Below are positions 7,572 through 16,425 of a stretch of 64,000 nucleotides of DNA, in pieces; within the stretch, counting starts at the first letter, position 1, and the number at the start of each line of letters is the position of its first letter. A program made the translations under genes and the position numbers. The stretch covers positions 1-64,000 of the forward strand of contig CAVQNQ010000005.1 in assembly GCA_963714205.1 (NCBI GenBank). Reading direction: 5' to 3'. The DNA is from CAVQNQ01 sp963714205. GTDB lineage: Bacteria; Acidobacteriota; Terriglobia; Bryobacterales; Bryobacteraceae. Below the pieces are notes generated by a model. It was given only the letters and a program-made list of their open reading frames with translations, was not told the DNA's origin and did not search any database.

Positions 7572-10500
7572 CTACCGCCGCGCCAATCCGGTGATCCTGG
7601 CGATCTCCGCTAGGGCCAACTCATAGGAAAGCCTGGCTTGGAGTTCGTCCACTTCCGCGCCGCGGGTTGCGGCAACAGCTTCTGCTTTCTTTGCATCGGA
7701 AGTCAGGCCGGCCTTCAGCTGGTCTCCGCTGATGCGATCTCCTTCCTTCCGGAGGGCCAGAGCATCCTGCGCCACTTCCACCATCATCGAGGTGCGCTCT
7801 AACTTACGGTACGCCTTCTCGACCTCGACCGCGATACGCTCTGTGATGCGGCGGAGATTCTCTTCCGCTTCAGTCAACTGGGCCGCGCGCTCGCCCACCA
7901 CGCCTTTTCGCTTTCCCCAGTCGAACACGTTCCAGGTCATCTGCAGACCGAACGTGCCGAAGTTGTGCACAAGGAAAGGGACACCGCTCTGATAAGTCTC
8001 TCGGCCGAAGGCGCCAATATTGGGGATGTACTCATACTGGGCAGCCAGCAACGCGCTCCGCGCCTTGGATACCGTTTCCTTCGCGGCCTGCAATTCCGGG
8101 TTGCGATTGAGCGCTGAAGCCAGGTATTGCTCGTAGGTAAGGCGGTCGCCTGGCGGCGCACCGATTTCCGCGAGATCCAGCTCGGTATCCAAGGGCAGCC
8201 CGAGCAGATCGTCCATCTCCGCATTCAAGTCCGAGACCTGGTTCTCGGCAGCCAGAAGCGATTGCCTGCTCTTCAATAATGAAGCCCGCGCGCCGATTAC
8301 CGTGACTTCCAGCGCATTCCCGGCACGCACAGCTTCCTCGGCTTCCCGCAGCGTTTCCTGACCCGCCACGATCTCCGCTTGCAATGCGCCGACCTGTTTG
8401 GAGGCAGCCAGCAGGCCGAAATAGAGCTGGTGCACGCCGAGCACCACGTCGTCCTCCGCCTTCTTGAGTTCGGCTTCAGTAATGCGCTGATTGGCGGCGG
8501 CAACCCGGACACCCTCTTTTATCTTGAAAAGTTGCGTCAGCGGCTGGCTCACTGTCGTGTTGGCCAGCAGAATGGTGTTCGATCCCTGATTGAACGTGAT
8601 GTTCTCGATAGGGAACGGCCCCAGACCCGGCACGGTCCCCAGCGCCCCTGCGGGAACCGTCACCAACTCGCGATCCGATAGCCCCATCAGGCTGGTTTCG
8701 TTCGAGAGCTGCGGGAAGTAGTCGGCGCGAGCGGTTACGGTCTTCTGTTGGTTCTCGCGCACATGGGCCCGTGCGATCTTGAGGGACGTATTCTGCTTCA
8801 GCGCCAGGTCGATCGCCTCGGGCAGAGTGATTTTGCGCGAGGCGGCGTGCATCGGGGCCGCACAAACGGCTAGCACAAGCAGGATTCCCGCCACCGCTGC
8901 GGCCGGCGGCTTCGATACATGCGATTTCACGAGCACGTACAATACCGGCACGACGATCAGCGTGAAGAACATGGAAGAAACCAGCCCCACCGCAATCACA
9001 CTCGCCAGCGGACCCCACAAGCTCGACCCGGAAAGGATCATCGGCGAGACACCCACGGCCGCCGCCATCGTGGTCAGGAAGATGGGCCGCAACCGGCGCT
9101 CTCCGGCCTCCGTGGCGGCTTGCTCCAGGGATCGGCCTTCGCGCTGCTTTTCCTTAATGTAGTCCACCAGAATAATGGCGTTCCGCACCACGATCCCACA
9201 TAGACTGATCAAGCCCGTGAAGGCCGTGAACCCGAAAGGATAATGCGTCAGTGCGAGCCCTAGCATCGCGCCAAACAGCGTCAGGGGAATCGAAGACATC
9301 ACGATCAGCGGGTCGGACAAGGTGCGGAACTGAACCAGCAACACCAGGAAGATCGCCACCAGGCTGACGGCCAGCGCCGCTTGCATCGCCGGCATGGTCT
9401 CGCTGGTATTGGTCTTCTCGCCGCCATATTCCGAGTGATAGCCGGCCGGAAGCGGCAGCGACTGGATCTTGGGATCGATGGCTTTGAGAATTTCAGAGGC
9501 GTAGTGTCCCTGCCGCGGGAACGCGCGCACCGTCAACGTCCTCACGCCATTCCGGCGCACGATCCGGCTAGGCTGCCATTGCGGCTGAAGGCCGGCGAGC
9601 GAGCGCAACGGAACGCTTGCATGGGTGATGGGCGACGTTACATAGGCATCACGCACGTCCTCGAAAGAGGCGCGGTCTCGCGGATCGAGCCGCAAAACGA
9701 TATTCACGGCCCGGTCTCCTTCCCAGAACGTGCTCACCGGGGCCCCGCTGAACGCACCCGCGAGCAACTGCGAGACCAGCGCGTTGCTAATCCCCAGCCG
9801 GTTGGAGATCTCGGCATTCACGTCGACGTCCACCAGGTAGGAATCGTTGAAGTAGTCGTTGTGCACCATCTCGGCGGACCCCACGCCCCGCATAACGCCC
9901 TCGACCTGTGTCCCGAGTTGTTGCAGGGCCGCGATGTCGTAGCCGGAAATGCGCACCTCGACGGGCGCCTCCATGATCATCCCCTGCTGCAATTCCTTCA
10001 CGATCACGAGCGCTTCGGGCGCCGTGCGGGCCATGCTGTCGCGCAGCTCGGCCACCAATGCCGGCGTGACCTTTTCCGATTTGGTGTTGACAATGAACTG
10101 CCCGTAAGCGGCGTCCGGAAGCTGCGGATTCACGTTGTAATAGAAGCGCGGAGCGCTCTGGCCCACGAAGCTAGCAAAGTGCGCGACCTCGTCATGCCCG
10201 CGCAGATTGCGCTCAACGCGGCCCATCACTTCGTTGGTGGCCTCGATGCGGGTCCCCTGCGGCATCCACAGGTCGATCACAAATTGGTTACGCTCGGCCA
10301 AGGGAAAGAACTGCTGAGGGATGAACAGAAAGAGCCAGATTCCCGCGATCACAGCGGCCAACCCCAGCGCCACCGCCAATGTCTTGCGGCGCATGAAGAA
10401 TGCGATCGTCCGGTTGTAGCCCGCCTGGAGCCGGTCCAATACGCCCGGCCTTCGCCTGGATTCCGCCGGGCCGGAGCCGTGCGCATGAAGCCCCTGCCGG

Positions 10501-11972
10501 ATGAAGAACCGGCACAGCAGCGGCGTCAGCAGAATGGCGACCAGAAACGACACCGAGAGCGCCACCGTTACCGTCACGGGCAGCGCTTGAATGAACTCTC
10601 CCACCGACCCCGTCAGAATCAGCAGCGGCAGAAACGAGGCGATGATCGTCAGCGTCGCCGTGAGCACCGGGACCACTACCTCGCGTACGGACTGCCAGGC
10701 GGCCTCGCTCCTGGGAATCCCCCGGTCCAGACAGTCTACGTAGTTGTCCGCGATGACGATGGCATCGTCCACCACAATCCCCAACACTACGATCACGGCC
10801 GCGATGGATACCTGGTGCAACTGAACGCCAATAGTGTTCAGCACGCCGAGCGACATACAGATCGTCACCGGGATCGCCACCGCCGCGATCACGGCGACGC
10901 GCAGCGGCAGGAGAATCATGGTCACCAGAATCACCGCACCGATGGCCAGCAGAAACTCGTGCCCCAGGCTGGCGATTCGCTCTTTCACCACGGCCGGCTG
11001 GTTGGCCACCAGGTCGAGATGGACGTCCGGAGGAAGAATCGTTTTGAGCCGGTCGAAGACCTCGCTAAGCTGGTCCCCAAGCTCGACGATGTTCTTGCCT
11101 TTCTGCATCTCGATCGATAGCAGGACGCTCGGCTCGCCGTCGTAACGGACGACGAACGCAGGATCCTGATAGCGCCTCTCCACATCGGCGAAGTCGCGGA
11201 TATAAACCGGCTGCCCGGTCCGCGAAACATCTACCAGCACGCTGCGGATCTGGTCTTCGGTAGTGAATAGCCCGGTGGTGCGCAAGGGCACCTTGGCTGT
11301 TTCGGCGTCCAGGCTTCCGGAGCTCTGGATGATATTGCGTTGCTGCAGCGCCTGAATGACGCGCAGGGGATCGGCGAAATACTGCGACAGCCGGTCCAGA
11401 CTGCTGGTAATCCGGATCTCCTCGGTCTGCTCGCCATAGGTGGCCAGCTTGCCCACGTCGCGCACCGTGCGCAGTTCATCCTTGATGCGGTCCGCGTAGT
11501 CATGAAGTTCGCGGTAACCGTAGCGCCGGCCGTGAATGGCAACCAGCATCGCCACTGTGTCGCCGAAATCGGAGTTCACCAGCGGCCCGATGACGCCTTT
11601 CGGCAGTTCCATCGCGCCGGTCTCGTTCATTTCATGGCGCAGCTTGGCCCAGAACGCAGGGGCGTCCCGGACGCTGTCCTCCAGCCGGACGTTGATGAAA
11701 ACCAGTCCGGGCCGGCTGGTGGAATAGGTTTTCTGCTTGTGTACTTCCGGGAACTTGAAGATGTGTTCTTCCAGCTTCTGGGTGACCTGTTTCTCGACCT
11801 GTTCGGAAGTGGCGCCGGGGTAAGCCGCCAGTACCAATCCCTCGCGAATGGTGATGCTCGGATCCTCGGTCCGCGGCATCGTCAATAGAGCATGGATTCC
11901 GACGCCGACCGCCAGCGTCGTCAAAATAACGGTCACCACGGGGTATCGCAAAGACGCTTTGACCGGGTTCAT
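7572..11972 (-). CDS. RND efflux permease fused to a TolC-family outer-membrane channel
   Basis: A single 1466-residue frame. Residues 1 to about 1012 are a full RND pump of the HAE/AcrB-like type: an N-terminal membrane helix, porter domains, the TM4 proton-relay GIVVDDAIVIADN near residue 403, and a TM10 motif GIVVRNAIILVDYIKE. Residues about 1019-1041 form a hydrophobic stretch ending AAPMHA, like a signal peptide with a cleavage site. Residues about 1045-1466 are a complete OMF/TolC-type protein (TLPEAIDLALKQN and two helical repeats). Pump and channel are normally separate genes. The internal signal-like segment suggests the channel may be cut free after export. It follows the adaptor gene by 3 nt. 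Confidence 0.9.
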   Translation of the reverse strand: MNPVKASLRYPVVTVILTTLAVGVGIHALLTMPRTEDPSITIREGLVLAAYPGATSEQVEKQVTQKLEEHIFKFPEVHKQKTYSTSRPGLVFINVRLEDSVRDAPAFWAKLRHEMNETGAMELPKGVIGPLVNSDFGDTVAMLVAIHGRRYGYRELHDYADRIKDELRTVRDVGKLATYGEQTEEIRITSSLDRLSQYFADPLRVIQALQQRNIIQSSGSLDAETAKVPLRTTGLFTTEDQIRSVLVDVSRTGQPVYIRDFADVERRYQDPAFVVRYDGEPSVLLSIEMQKGKNIVELGDQLSEVFDRLKTILPPDVHLDLVANQPAVVKERIASLGHEFLLAIGAVILVTMILLPLRVAVIAAVAIPVTICMSLGVLNTIGVQLHQVSIAAVIVVLGIVVDDAIVIADNYVDCLDRGIPRSEAAWQSVREVVVPVLTATLTIIASFLPLLILTGSVGEFIQALPVTVTVALSVSFLVAILLTPLLCRFFIRQGLHAHGSGPAESRRRPGVLDRLQAGYNRTIAFFMRRKTLAVALGLAAVIAGIWLFLFIPQQFFPLAERNQFVIDLWMPQGTRIEATNEVMGRVERNLRGHDEVAHFASFVGQSAPRFYYNVNPQLPDAAYGQFIVNTKSEKVTPALVAELRDSMARTAPEALVIVKELQQGMIMEAPVEVRISGYDIAALQQLGTQVEGVMRGVGSAEMVHNDYFNDSYLVDVDVNAEISNRLGISNALVSQLLAGAFSGAPVSTFWEGDRAVNIVLRLDPRDRASFEDVRDAYVTSPITHASVPLRSLAGLQPQWQPSRIVRRNGVRTLTVRAFPRQGHYASEILKAIDPKIQSLPLPAGYHSEYGGEKTNTSETMPAMQAALAVSLVAIFLVLLVQFRTLSDPLIVMSSIPLTLFGAMLGLALTHYPFGFTAFTGLISLCGIVVRNAIILVDYIKEKQREGRSLEQAATEAGERRLRPIFLTTMAAAVGVSPMILSGSSLWGPLASVIAVGLVSSMFFTLIVVPVLYVLVKSHVSKPPAAAVAGILLVLAVCAAPMHAASRKITLPEAIDLALKQNTSLKIARAHVRENQQKTVTARADYFPQLSNETSLMGLSDRELVTVPAGALGTVPGLGPFPIENITFNQGSNTILLANTTVSQPLTQLFKIKEGVRVAAANQRITEAELKKAEDDVVLGVHQLYFGLLAASKQVGALQAEIVAGQETLREAEEAVRAGNALEVTVIGARASLLKSRQSLLAAENQVSDLNAEMDDLLGLPLDTELDLAEIGAPPGDRLTYEQYLASALNRNPELQAAKETVSKARSALLAAQYEYIPNIGAFGRETYQSGVPFLVHNFGTFGLQMTWNVFDWGKRKGVVGERAAQLTEAEENLRRITERIAVEVEKAYRKLERTSMMVEVAQDALALRKEGDRISGDQLKAGLTSDAKKAEAVAATRGAEVDELQARLSYELALAEIARITGLARR

Positions 11973-11975
11973 GGC

Positions 11976-13208
11976 TTATTTCGCCTCCGGCCCGCGCGCC
12001 GGCGCTCCTGGCGCCGCTTGCTCCACCACGGCCACGGTGGATCCATCCCGCAGCTTGTTTTGTCCAGCCACCACCAGCGACTCCGCTCCCGAAAGCCCGT
12101 TCTTGATCTCTACCTCCGTGCCGTACACCGTGCCCACTTCCACGCGCCGGGAGTAAACGCGCCCCTGATCCGGGAAGTAAACGAATACCACGCTGGCTCC
12201 TTGCGGGTCCTGAACGATCGCGTTGCCAGGCACCGTCATCAAGTCGAGTTGGCGGTCGCCGCGGATCTGCGCTTCGGCGATCATGCCCAGCCGCAGGGCG
12301 TGTTTGGGGTTGGGCACGGCGATGCGAACCATGTAAGTTCGGGTGCTGGGGTCGGCGGCTACGTTGACGATGCGCACCACCCCCTGGAACGTGTCGTCCG
12401 GTAACGCGGGGATTTGAACCGTCGCCGTCTGGCCCGCCCGCACCAGGTGAATATCGGTCTCTGGAACGCCGACGCTGACCTCCACGGGATCCAGTTGCAC
12501 GATCTGGAACACCGGCCGCCCGGCGCTCGCCATGTCTCCGACCTCTATGGATCGGTTCGCCACGAAGCCGTCGATGGGCGCCGTCAGGGTCGCGTCCGCC
12601 AGGTGCTTGCGGGCGATCTCTTCGGCGGCCGCAGCCTGGTCGTATGCGGCCTGCGCCTGCGCGCGGTCTTCCTTCTGTCCGCCCGCGCGCGCCTGTTCAT
12701 ACTGCTGCCGCGAGGCTTCGTAAGCGGCTTTGAACTTCTCAAAATCGTTGGGCGGCAGGCTCTTCGCCTCATACACCTGCTTCATCCGTTGGTACTCGTC
12801 CTGCGCGCGCTCGAATGCCACGCGAGCCTGTTCCAGCAGCTCCGGGCGCACGGGGGATTCCACCTTTTGGAGCATGGCCTGGGCCGCTGCCGCCTGTGCT
12901 ACAGCGGCCCTCACGCCCAGCGCATAATCCGTCGGGTCGATTACGGCCAGCACCTGGCCCCGTCTCACGTAATCGCCTTCCCGCGGTCCGACCTGGATCA
13001 CTTTGCCCGACACCAGGAAGGCCACATTCGAAGGATTATCGGGTGACACCACGGATCCGCTGACCGGCACCGTGGCCGGCGCGTGGATCCGGTGGGCTTG
13101 CCCCACCTTGACGGGCACCGCCGTAGAAGCCGGCGTGCCGGCGGGATGGGAGGAGCATGCTCCCAGGATTGTTGCGAGAAACACAGCACCCGCGAGTTTC
13201 ATTTCCAC
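11976..13208 (-). CDS. RND periplasmic adaptor (HlyD/MFP family), lipoprotein
   Basis: A 410-residue adaptor. The N-terminus has a lipoprotein signal with lipobox LGAC (Cys about 18). A biotinyl-lipoyl half (SGKVIQVGPREGDYVRRGQVLAVID) follows, then a long coiled-coil hairpin (about 105-205), the second lipoyl half (LTAPIDGFV), a beta-barrel region and a membrane-proximal domain. Role: bridges the RND pump and the outer-membrane channel. The GTG start at 13208 has GAGGA eight bases upstream. An ATG two codons later is less well placed. It lies 11 nt after the TetR stop and 3 nt before the pump-channel gene, so the four genes form an operon. Confidence 0.92.
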   Translation of the reverse strand: MEMKLAGAVFLATILGACSSHPAGTPASTAVPVKVGQAHRIHAPATVPVSGSVVSPDNPSNVAFLVSGKVIQVGPREGDYVRRGQVLAVIDPTDYALGVRAAVAQAAAAQAMLQKVESPVRPELLEQARVAFERAQDEYQRMKQVYEAKSLPPNDFEKFKAAYEASRQQYEQARAGGQKEDRAQAQAAYDQAAAAEEIARKHLADATLTAPIDGFVANRSIEVGDMASAGRPVFQIVQLDPVEVSVGVPETDIHLVRAGQTATVQIPALPDDTFQGVVRIVNVAADPSTRTYMVRIAVPNPKHALRLGMIAEAQIRGDRQLDLMTVPGNAIVQDPQGASVVFVYFPDQGRVYSRRVEVGTVYGTEVEIKNGLSGAESLVVAGQNKLRDGSTVAVVEQAAPGAPARGPEAK

Positions 13209-13219
13209 TTTTCAATTCC

Positions 13220-13855
13220 TCAATTGTTCGCAGTGGCGGCCTCGTCGGTGGCGATCAGGCGGTTGAACACCAGGTCGCGCGCCTTGGCGAACCGGCCCCT
13301 GGCATTTCGATCCGTCTCGATCAGCGACCAAGCACCCAGGCCCTCAATGATCGCCATCAGAGAGATGGCAATAGCTTCGGGCCGATCGGCCGGCGGCAGC
13401 CCGATCTCCGAGAAGTGCCGGGCGACCAGCGCAGAGTATGTTTCCAGCTCCTGGCGCCGCAGCGCCGCCAGCCGAATTCTCACTGCGCGATTACGAACAG
13501 CGCGCAAGGTGAACTCGGTCTCCAGGATGATCCACTGCTTCTGCCGTCCCTGGCGCACATACCAGTCGCGCACGGCTCGTAGCCGTTTACCGGCGAGGGG
13601 TTCGTTCCGAAAGACCTCGCCAAGCGCGTTCGAGATCGCCAGCCGCCTGCGATTGAGCACCGCGATGAACAGCTCGTCTTTATCCCGGAAGTTCGAATAG
13701 AAGGCCCCCCGCGAGAATCCCGCCGCTTCGGCAATGCGTTCCACCGAGGAAGCTTCGAATCCAAACCGGATGAAGATCCTCTCAGCCGCCTCGATCAGCC
13801 TGGCGCGGGTCGCCTCCCGGCTCTCGCGGCGCGTCAGCCGTCGTCGTTGTTTCAT
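13220..13855 (-). CDS. TetR/AcrR-family repressor of the efflux operon
   Basis: A 211-residue regulator from the ATG at 13855. The DNA-binding helix-turn-helix is typical: ATRARLIEAAERIFIRFGF, SVERIAEAAGFSRGAFYSNF, KDELF. The C-terminal helical part (about 70-205) is the ligand-binding and dimer domain. Upstream in-frame codons are arginine- and serine-rich and look non-coding. A perfect palindrome lies just upstream, overlapping the likely promoter. Being first in the pump operon, it probably represses itself and the downstream adaptor, pump-channel fusion and hydrolase until an efflux substrate binds. Confidence 0.9.
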   Translation of the reverse strand: MKQRRRLTRRESREATRARLIEAAERIFIRFGFEASSVERIAEAAGFSRGAFYSNFRDKDELFIAVLNRRRLAISNALGEVFRNEPLAGKRLRAVRDWYVRQGRQKQWIILETEFTLRAVRNRAVRIRLAALRRQELETYSALVARHFSEIGLPPADRPEAIAISLMAIIEGLGAWSLIETDRNARGRFAKARDLVFNRLIATDEAATANN

Positions 13856-13862
13856 ATACAAA

Positions 13863-13893
13863 AGTGTATCTCGATACATAATTGAATGTAAAC
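13863..13893 (-). promoter_or_regulatory. Probable TetR operator and promoter
   Basis: Positions 13865-13878 read TGTATCTCGATACA, a perfect inverted repeat with six-base arms and a 2-bp spacer, 10 bp upstream of the tetR start codon. On the minus strand a TTTACA box (13893-13888) and a TACACT box (13868-13863) could be -35 and -10, although the spacer of 19 bp is long. A palindrome over the -10 region is the usual layout for TetR autorepression. Confidence 0.5.
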
Positions 13894-13988
13894 AGGAAAT
13901 TGCGCTTCGAGGAGCAGTGCGACCTTTCCGTGTTGGTTCACCGATCGCGCCGCGGGAACGAGAAGAAGAATAAGTTCGCGTGAAGCCG

Positions 13989-14903
13989 TCAGCGAGGCTG
14001 CTCAAACGCCGGGACCTGCCTTTCCAGTTCATCCGCCAACGCCGCGGCCGCCGGCCGATATTCGCTCCAACTGGTAACGTCGGCGCGGTCGGCGGACATC
14101 CAGACAATCGAGGCTTTCACGGTCACGGTGAAGCTGCTCACCAGCCACAATGACGGACTGACTGGAGCCATTTCGAGTTCCATATGCGTCCCGGGCAAGA
14201 CCCTTACAGCAATTCCGAGAATCGATACGGGCTTGAGGACCTCCGCTTCCGCTTTCACCCAATGAAAATCATGGGTATCGACCCATAAGCGGCCTTGCAT
14301 ACCCGTAAGAATCTTGGCCTCACGGTTCGGCGGCCGATAGTCGAGCCTTGGTTTCGCAGCGAGAGCACAGGCCGAATGCCCGTTTATCATTTCTTCGCCA
14401 ACCACGCTGAAATCAAATGCTTTCACATACTCCCCCAACAGGATCCGGGTTTGATCCCGCTCCTTCCAGTAGCGCTCGGATCGGTGTTGTCTTTCCTTTT
14501 CCGTCTCATGGCTGCGCCGCGCGACCTCTTCAACGAGCTTCGCGTGCGCCTGAGCGAGTTGCTCCGCGGTGTACGGCTTGTCGTTGAACGCAACGGGCAT
14601 GTAGTAGTCCGAACCATCGATCATGAAAACCCGGTGGGTCCTGACCGTGGTCACGTGCTTGGCGGTCTCGGCATCGCGCTCCACGAACGCAAATTCGGGA
14701 AAAGCGTTCCAATCGGATTGGATCGTGTTCGTGGCGCGCTGGATGATTTCGTTGACGTTTTCCGGTTGGCACTGTGCCATCGCCTGGTCGGAGACAAACA
14801 TTGCCAACAGCGGAAGCACGATCGCCGCACGCGGCAAAGAGCCAGTTGAGGACAGGTTACCTCCAGTTTGGCGGTACGCTCCAAAACGGCCTTCGGGATT
14901 CAT
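13989..14903 (-). CDS. Secreted protein of unknown function, LolA/outer-membrane-sorting-like
   Basis: A 304-residue protein from the ATG at 14903. An upstream extension is rejected because the signal peptide (AAIVLPLLAMFV, then AMAQ) fits only this start. The mature part has a helical N-terminal region rich in charged residues, then a beta-rich region containing GRLWVDTHDFHWVKAEAEV and LPGTHMELEMAPVSPSLWLV, reminiscent of LolA-like lipoprotein-carrier folds common in acidobacterial hypothetical proteins. No catalytic motif is seen. It is separated from the TetR gene by about 130 bp and has its own transcription or shares that of the Hsp20 gene upstream. Confidence 0.7.
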   Translation of the reverse strand: MNPEGRFGAYRQTGGNLSSTGSLPRAAIVLPLLAMFVSDQAMAQCQPENVNEIIQRATNTIQSDWNAFPEFAFVERDAETAKHVTTVRTHRVFMIDGSDYYMPVAFNDKPYTAEQLAQAHAKLVEEVARRSHETEKERQHRSERYWKERDQTRILLGEYVKAFDFSVVGEEMINGHSACALAAKPRLDYRPPNREAKILTGMQGRLWVDTHDFHWVKAEAEVLKPVSILGIAVRVLPGTHMELEMAPVSPSLWLVSSFTVTVKASIVWMSADRADVTSWSEYRPAAAALADELERQVPAFEQPR

Positions 14904-15018
14904 AGTAAATCTCACGCGCGCTTCCCGCGGGGCCGGAAACGAAGGATCCGGACCGCAAATCCGGCTCCGCGGGATAAGCTGCCAGGTTCGGATTGCCGGC
15001 AACTGGAATGCCGGTTTC

Positions 15019-15471
15019 CTACTTCACCGGAATAGTCGTCTGCTTTCCCTTGGCCTCTTCGGCCTTGGGCAGATGGACTTCCAGCACACCGTTGTTGAGA
15101 TTGGCGGTGACCTTGTCGGCCTTCACCTCAACCGGCAGGCGCAGGCTTCTGGAAAAAGCGCCATAGGCGCGTTCGCAGAAGTAGTAGTCTTCCTCTTTGG
15201 TTTCCTTTTCCTTCTTCTTCTCACCCTTGATCGTCAGCAGATCGCCGTCTACAGACACCTGGATGTCAGGCTTGTCGAGGCCGGGCACCTCGGCCTTGAC
15301 GACGATCTCGTCCTTCTTGTCGAGCATCTCAAGGTCGGGAGAAGGAATCATCACTTCAGATGAGACCCGAACCGGGCGCCGGCCGAAGAACTTATCCATA
15401 AAGTGCTCCATCTCCTGTTCCAGAACTGTCAAAGCGTTTTGCGGACGTAGTTTTTCAATGGCTTTTGTCAT
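15019..15471 (-). CDS. Hsp20/alpha-crystallin small heat-shock protein
   Basis: A 150-residue chaperone from the ATG at 15471, with AAGGAG nine bases upstream. The alpha-crystallin domain covers about residues 42-140 (DLEMLDKKDEIVVKAEVPGL, then RAYGAFSRSLRLP, then ANLNNGVLEVHLPK). The C-terminal tail has the IPV-type motif (TTIPVK) that mediates oligomer assembly. Role: ATP-independent holdase that binds unfolding proteins in the cytoplasm. It sits in a stress-gene neighbourhood with several Usp genes. Confidence 0.95.
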   Translation of the reverse strand: MTKAIEKLRPQNALTVLEQEMEHFMDKFFGRRPVRVSSEVMIPSPDLEMLDKKDEIVVKAEVPGLDKPDIQVSVDGDLLTIKGEKKKEKETKEEDYYFCERAYGAFSRSLRLPVEVKADKVTANLNNGVLEVHLPKAEEAKGKQTTIPVK

Positions 15472-15626
15472 TACTCCATGCTCCTTTCCGAAATGGCGGC
15501 GGTTGGCCTGAATCAATGTTCTTGCACGATTAGTGCCCACTTGCCGTCCCGGCTCCACAAGGGTTTTTGAGTTTCGCCGCCAATGCCGTGGGGGCATGGC
15601 TACGCAAATGCCTTTTGAGCTTTCTG

Positions 15627-16178
15627 ATGGAATCGCAAACGACAAGCCAACCGTCTGCAGTCAGAATTCCCCCGGACAGGGAATCGGAACTAATCTGGCT
15701 CGCGTTCCTCCTCACGGGAGACATGTCGCTGAGCGGGGATGTGGTCGGAGGGGCCCTGAACGCGCCTGTCCGCTGCTGCCGGAAACTGGTCATCGCGAGG
15801 GCGCTTGACAAGGTCCGGATGGCTCTGACGGCGAGCGCCCGCCGGATCAGACTGCGTGTCCAGAACTCGACAGACGGCGACCAACTTCCGCCACCCACTT
15901 GGAGCGCTGGACGTGAAGTGAACAGATCTCAGTTCGAGGACGCCCTGCTCGCCATCGATATCTTTCCGCGCTGTTCGTTGCTGCTGAGAATCTTCGAGAA
16001 GATCGCGACAGAAGATGCCGTCCTCCTGCTGAATGCCGAAGCGCAACTGGTCGAGAGTGCAACGGCGATCGCACTGAATGAACTGGCCTGGAACATCGCG
16101 ATAGGGCAAGATTGGTCTCCCATCGAAGCGACGGCGGGTGCGCCGTTAGTCCAGAAGCAAGATGCCGTCCTCGCCTGA
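15627..16178 (+). CDS. Hypothetical protein resembling a degenerate ECF sigma factor
   Basis: A 183-residue frame from the ATG at 15627. The segment SELIWLAFLLTGDMSLSGDVVGGAL recalls sigma region 2 of ECF factors (LAxLLTGDxxxAEDLVQ), but the acidic core-binding residues are changed. The C-terminal part (LFEKIATEDAVLLLNAEAQLV) does not show a clear region-4 helix-turn-helix. Similar short proteins occur in Solibacter-type genomes. It could be a regulator derived from a sigma factor, or a decayed gene. The Shine-Dalgarno is weak. It is divergent from the Hsp20 gene. Confidence 0.5.
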   Translation: MESQTTSQPSAVRIPPDRESELIWLAFLLTGDMSLSGDVVGGALNAPVRCCRKLVIARALDKVRMALTASARRIRLRVQNSTDGDQLPPPTWSAGREVNRSQFEDALLAIDIFPRCSLLLRIFEKIATEDAVLLLNAEAQLVESATAIALNELAWNIAIGQDWSPIEATAGAPLVQKQDAVLA

Positions 16179-16204
16179 TGAAACCGCATCTTCACTGGAG
16201 AAAT

Positions 16205-16239
16205 GAGGGCAGCCCGGGTGCTTTGGCACCCGGGCCCTC
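16205..16239. terminator. Strong hairpin between convergent genes
   Basis: GCCCGGGTGC and GCACCCGGGC form a perfect 10-bp stem closed by TTTG, with outer GAGG/CCTC pairing beyond a small bulge. There is no T-run. It lies between the ends of the sigma-like gene and the minus-strand Usp gene, so it may act as a bidirectional transcription barrier. The rest of 16240-16425 shows no gene. Confidence 0.45.
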
Positions 16240-16425
16240 ACGCCGTTGCGGCGTTTCGAAGCAGTGTTTACTGCGAGTGGAAGCGCAACGGCCTGCCTGT
16301 GCCACCCCTGAGGGTAAGGGGCCAGGGCGCCAAGCCGGCGCGCGACACGAGTTTGTCGAACACCCTTCCCAGACAGAGCAGATAGGATTCCATCTGAAAG
16401 CATGTGGCCCCCTCGGCGGCCCGGT

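Noticed and set aside
6355..7626. Plus-strand ORF of 423 codons opposite the hydrolase
   Set aside because: No family resemblance. It fully overlaps a better-supported gene on the other strand.
9381..11120. Plus-strand ORF of 579 codons opposite the RND pump
   Set aside because: Rich in His, Arg and Gln, with no domain. It is the shadow of the pump gene in GC-rich DNA.
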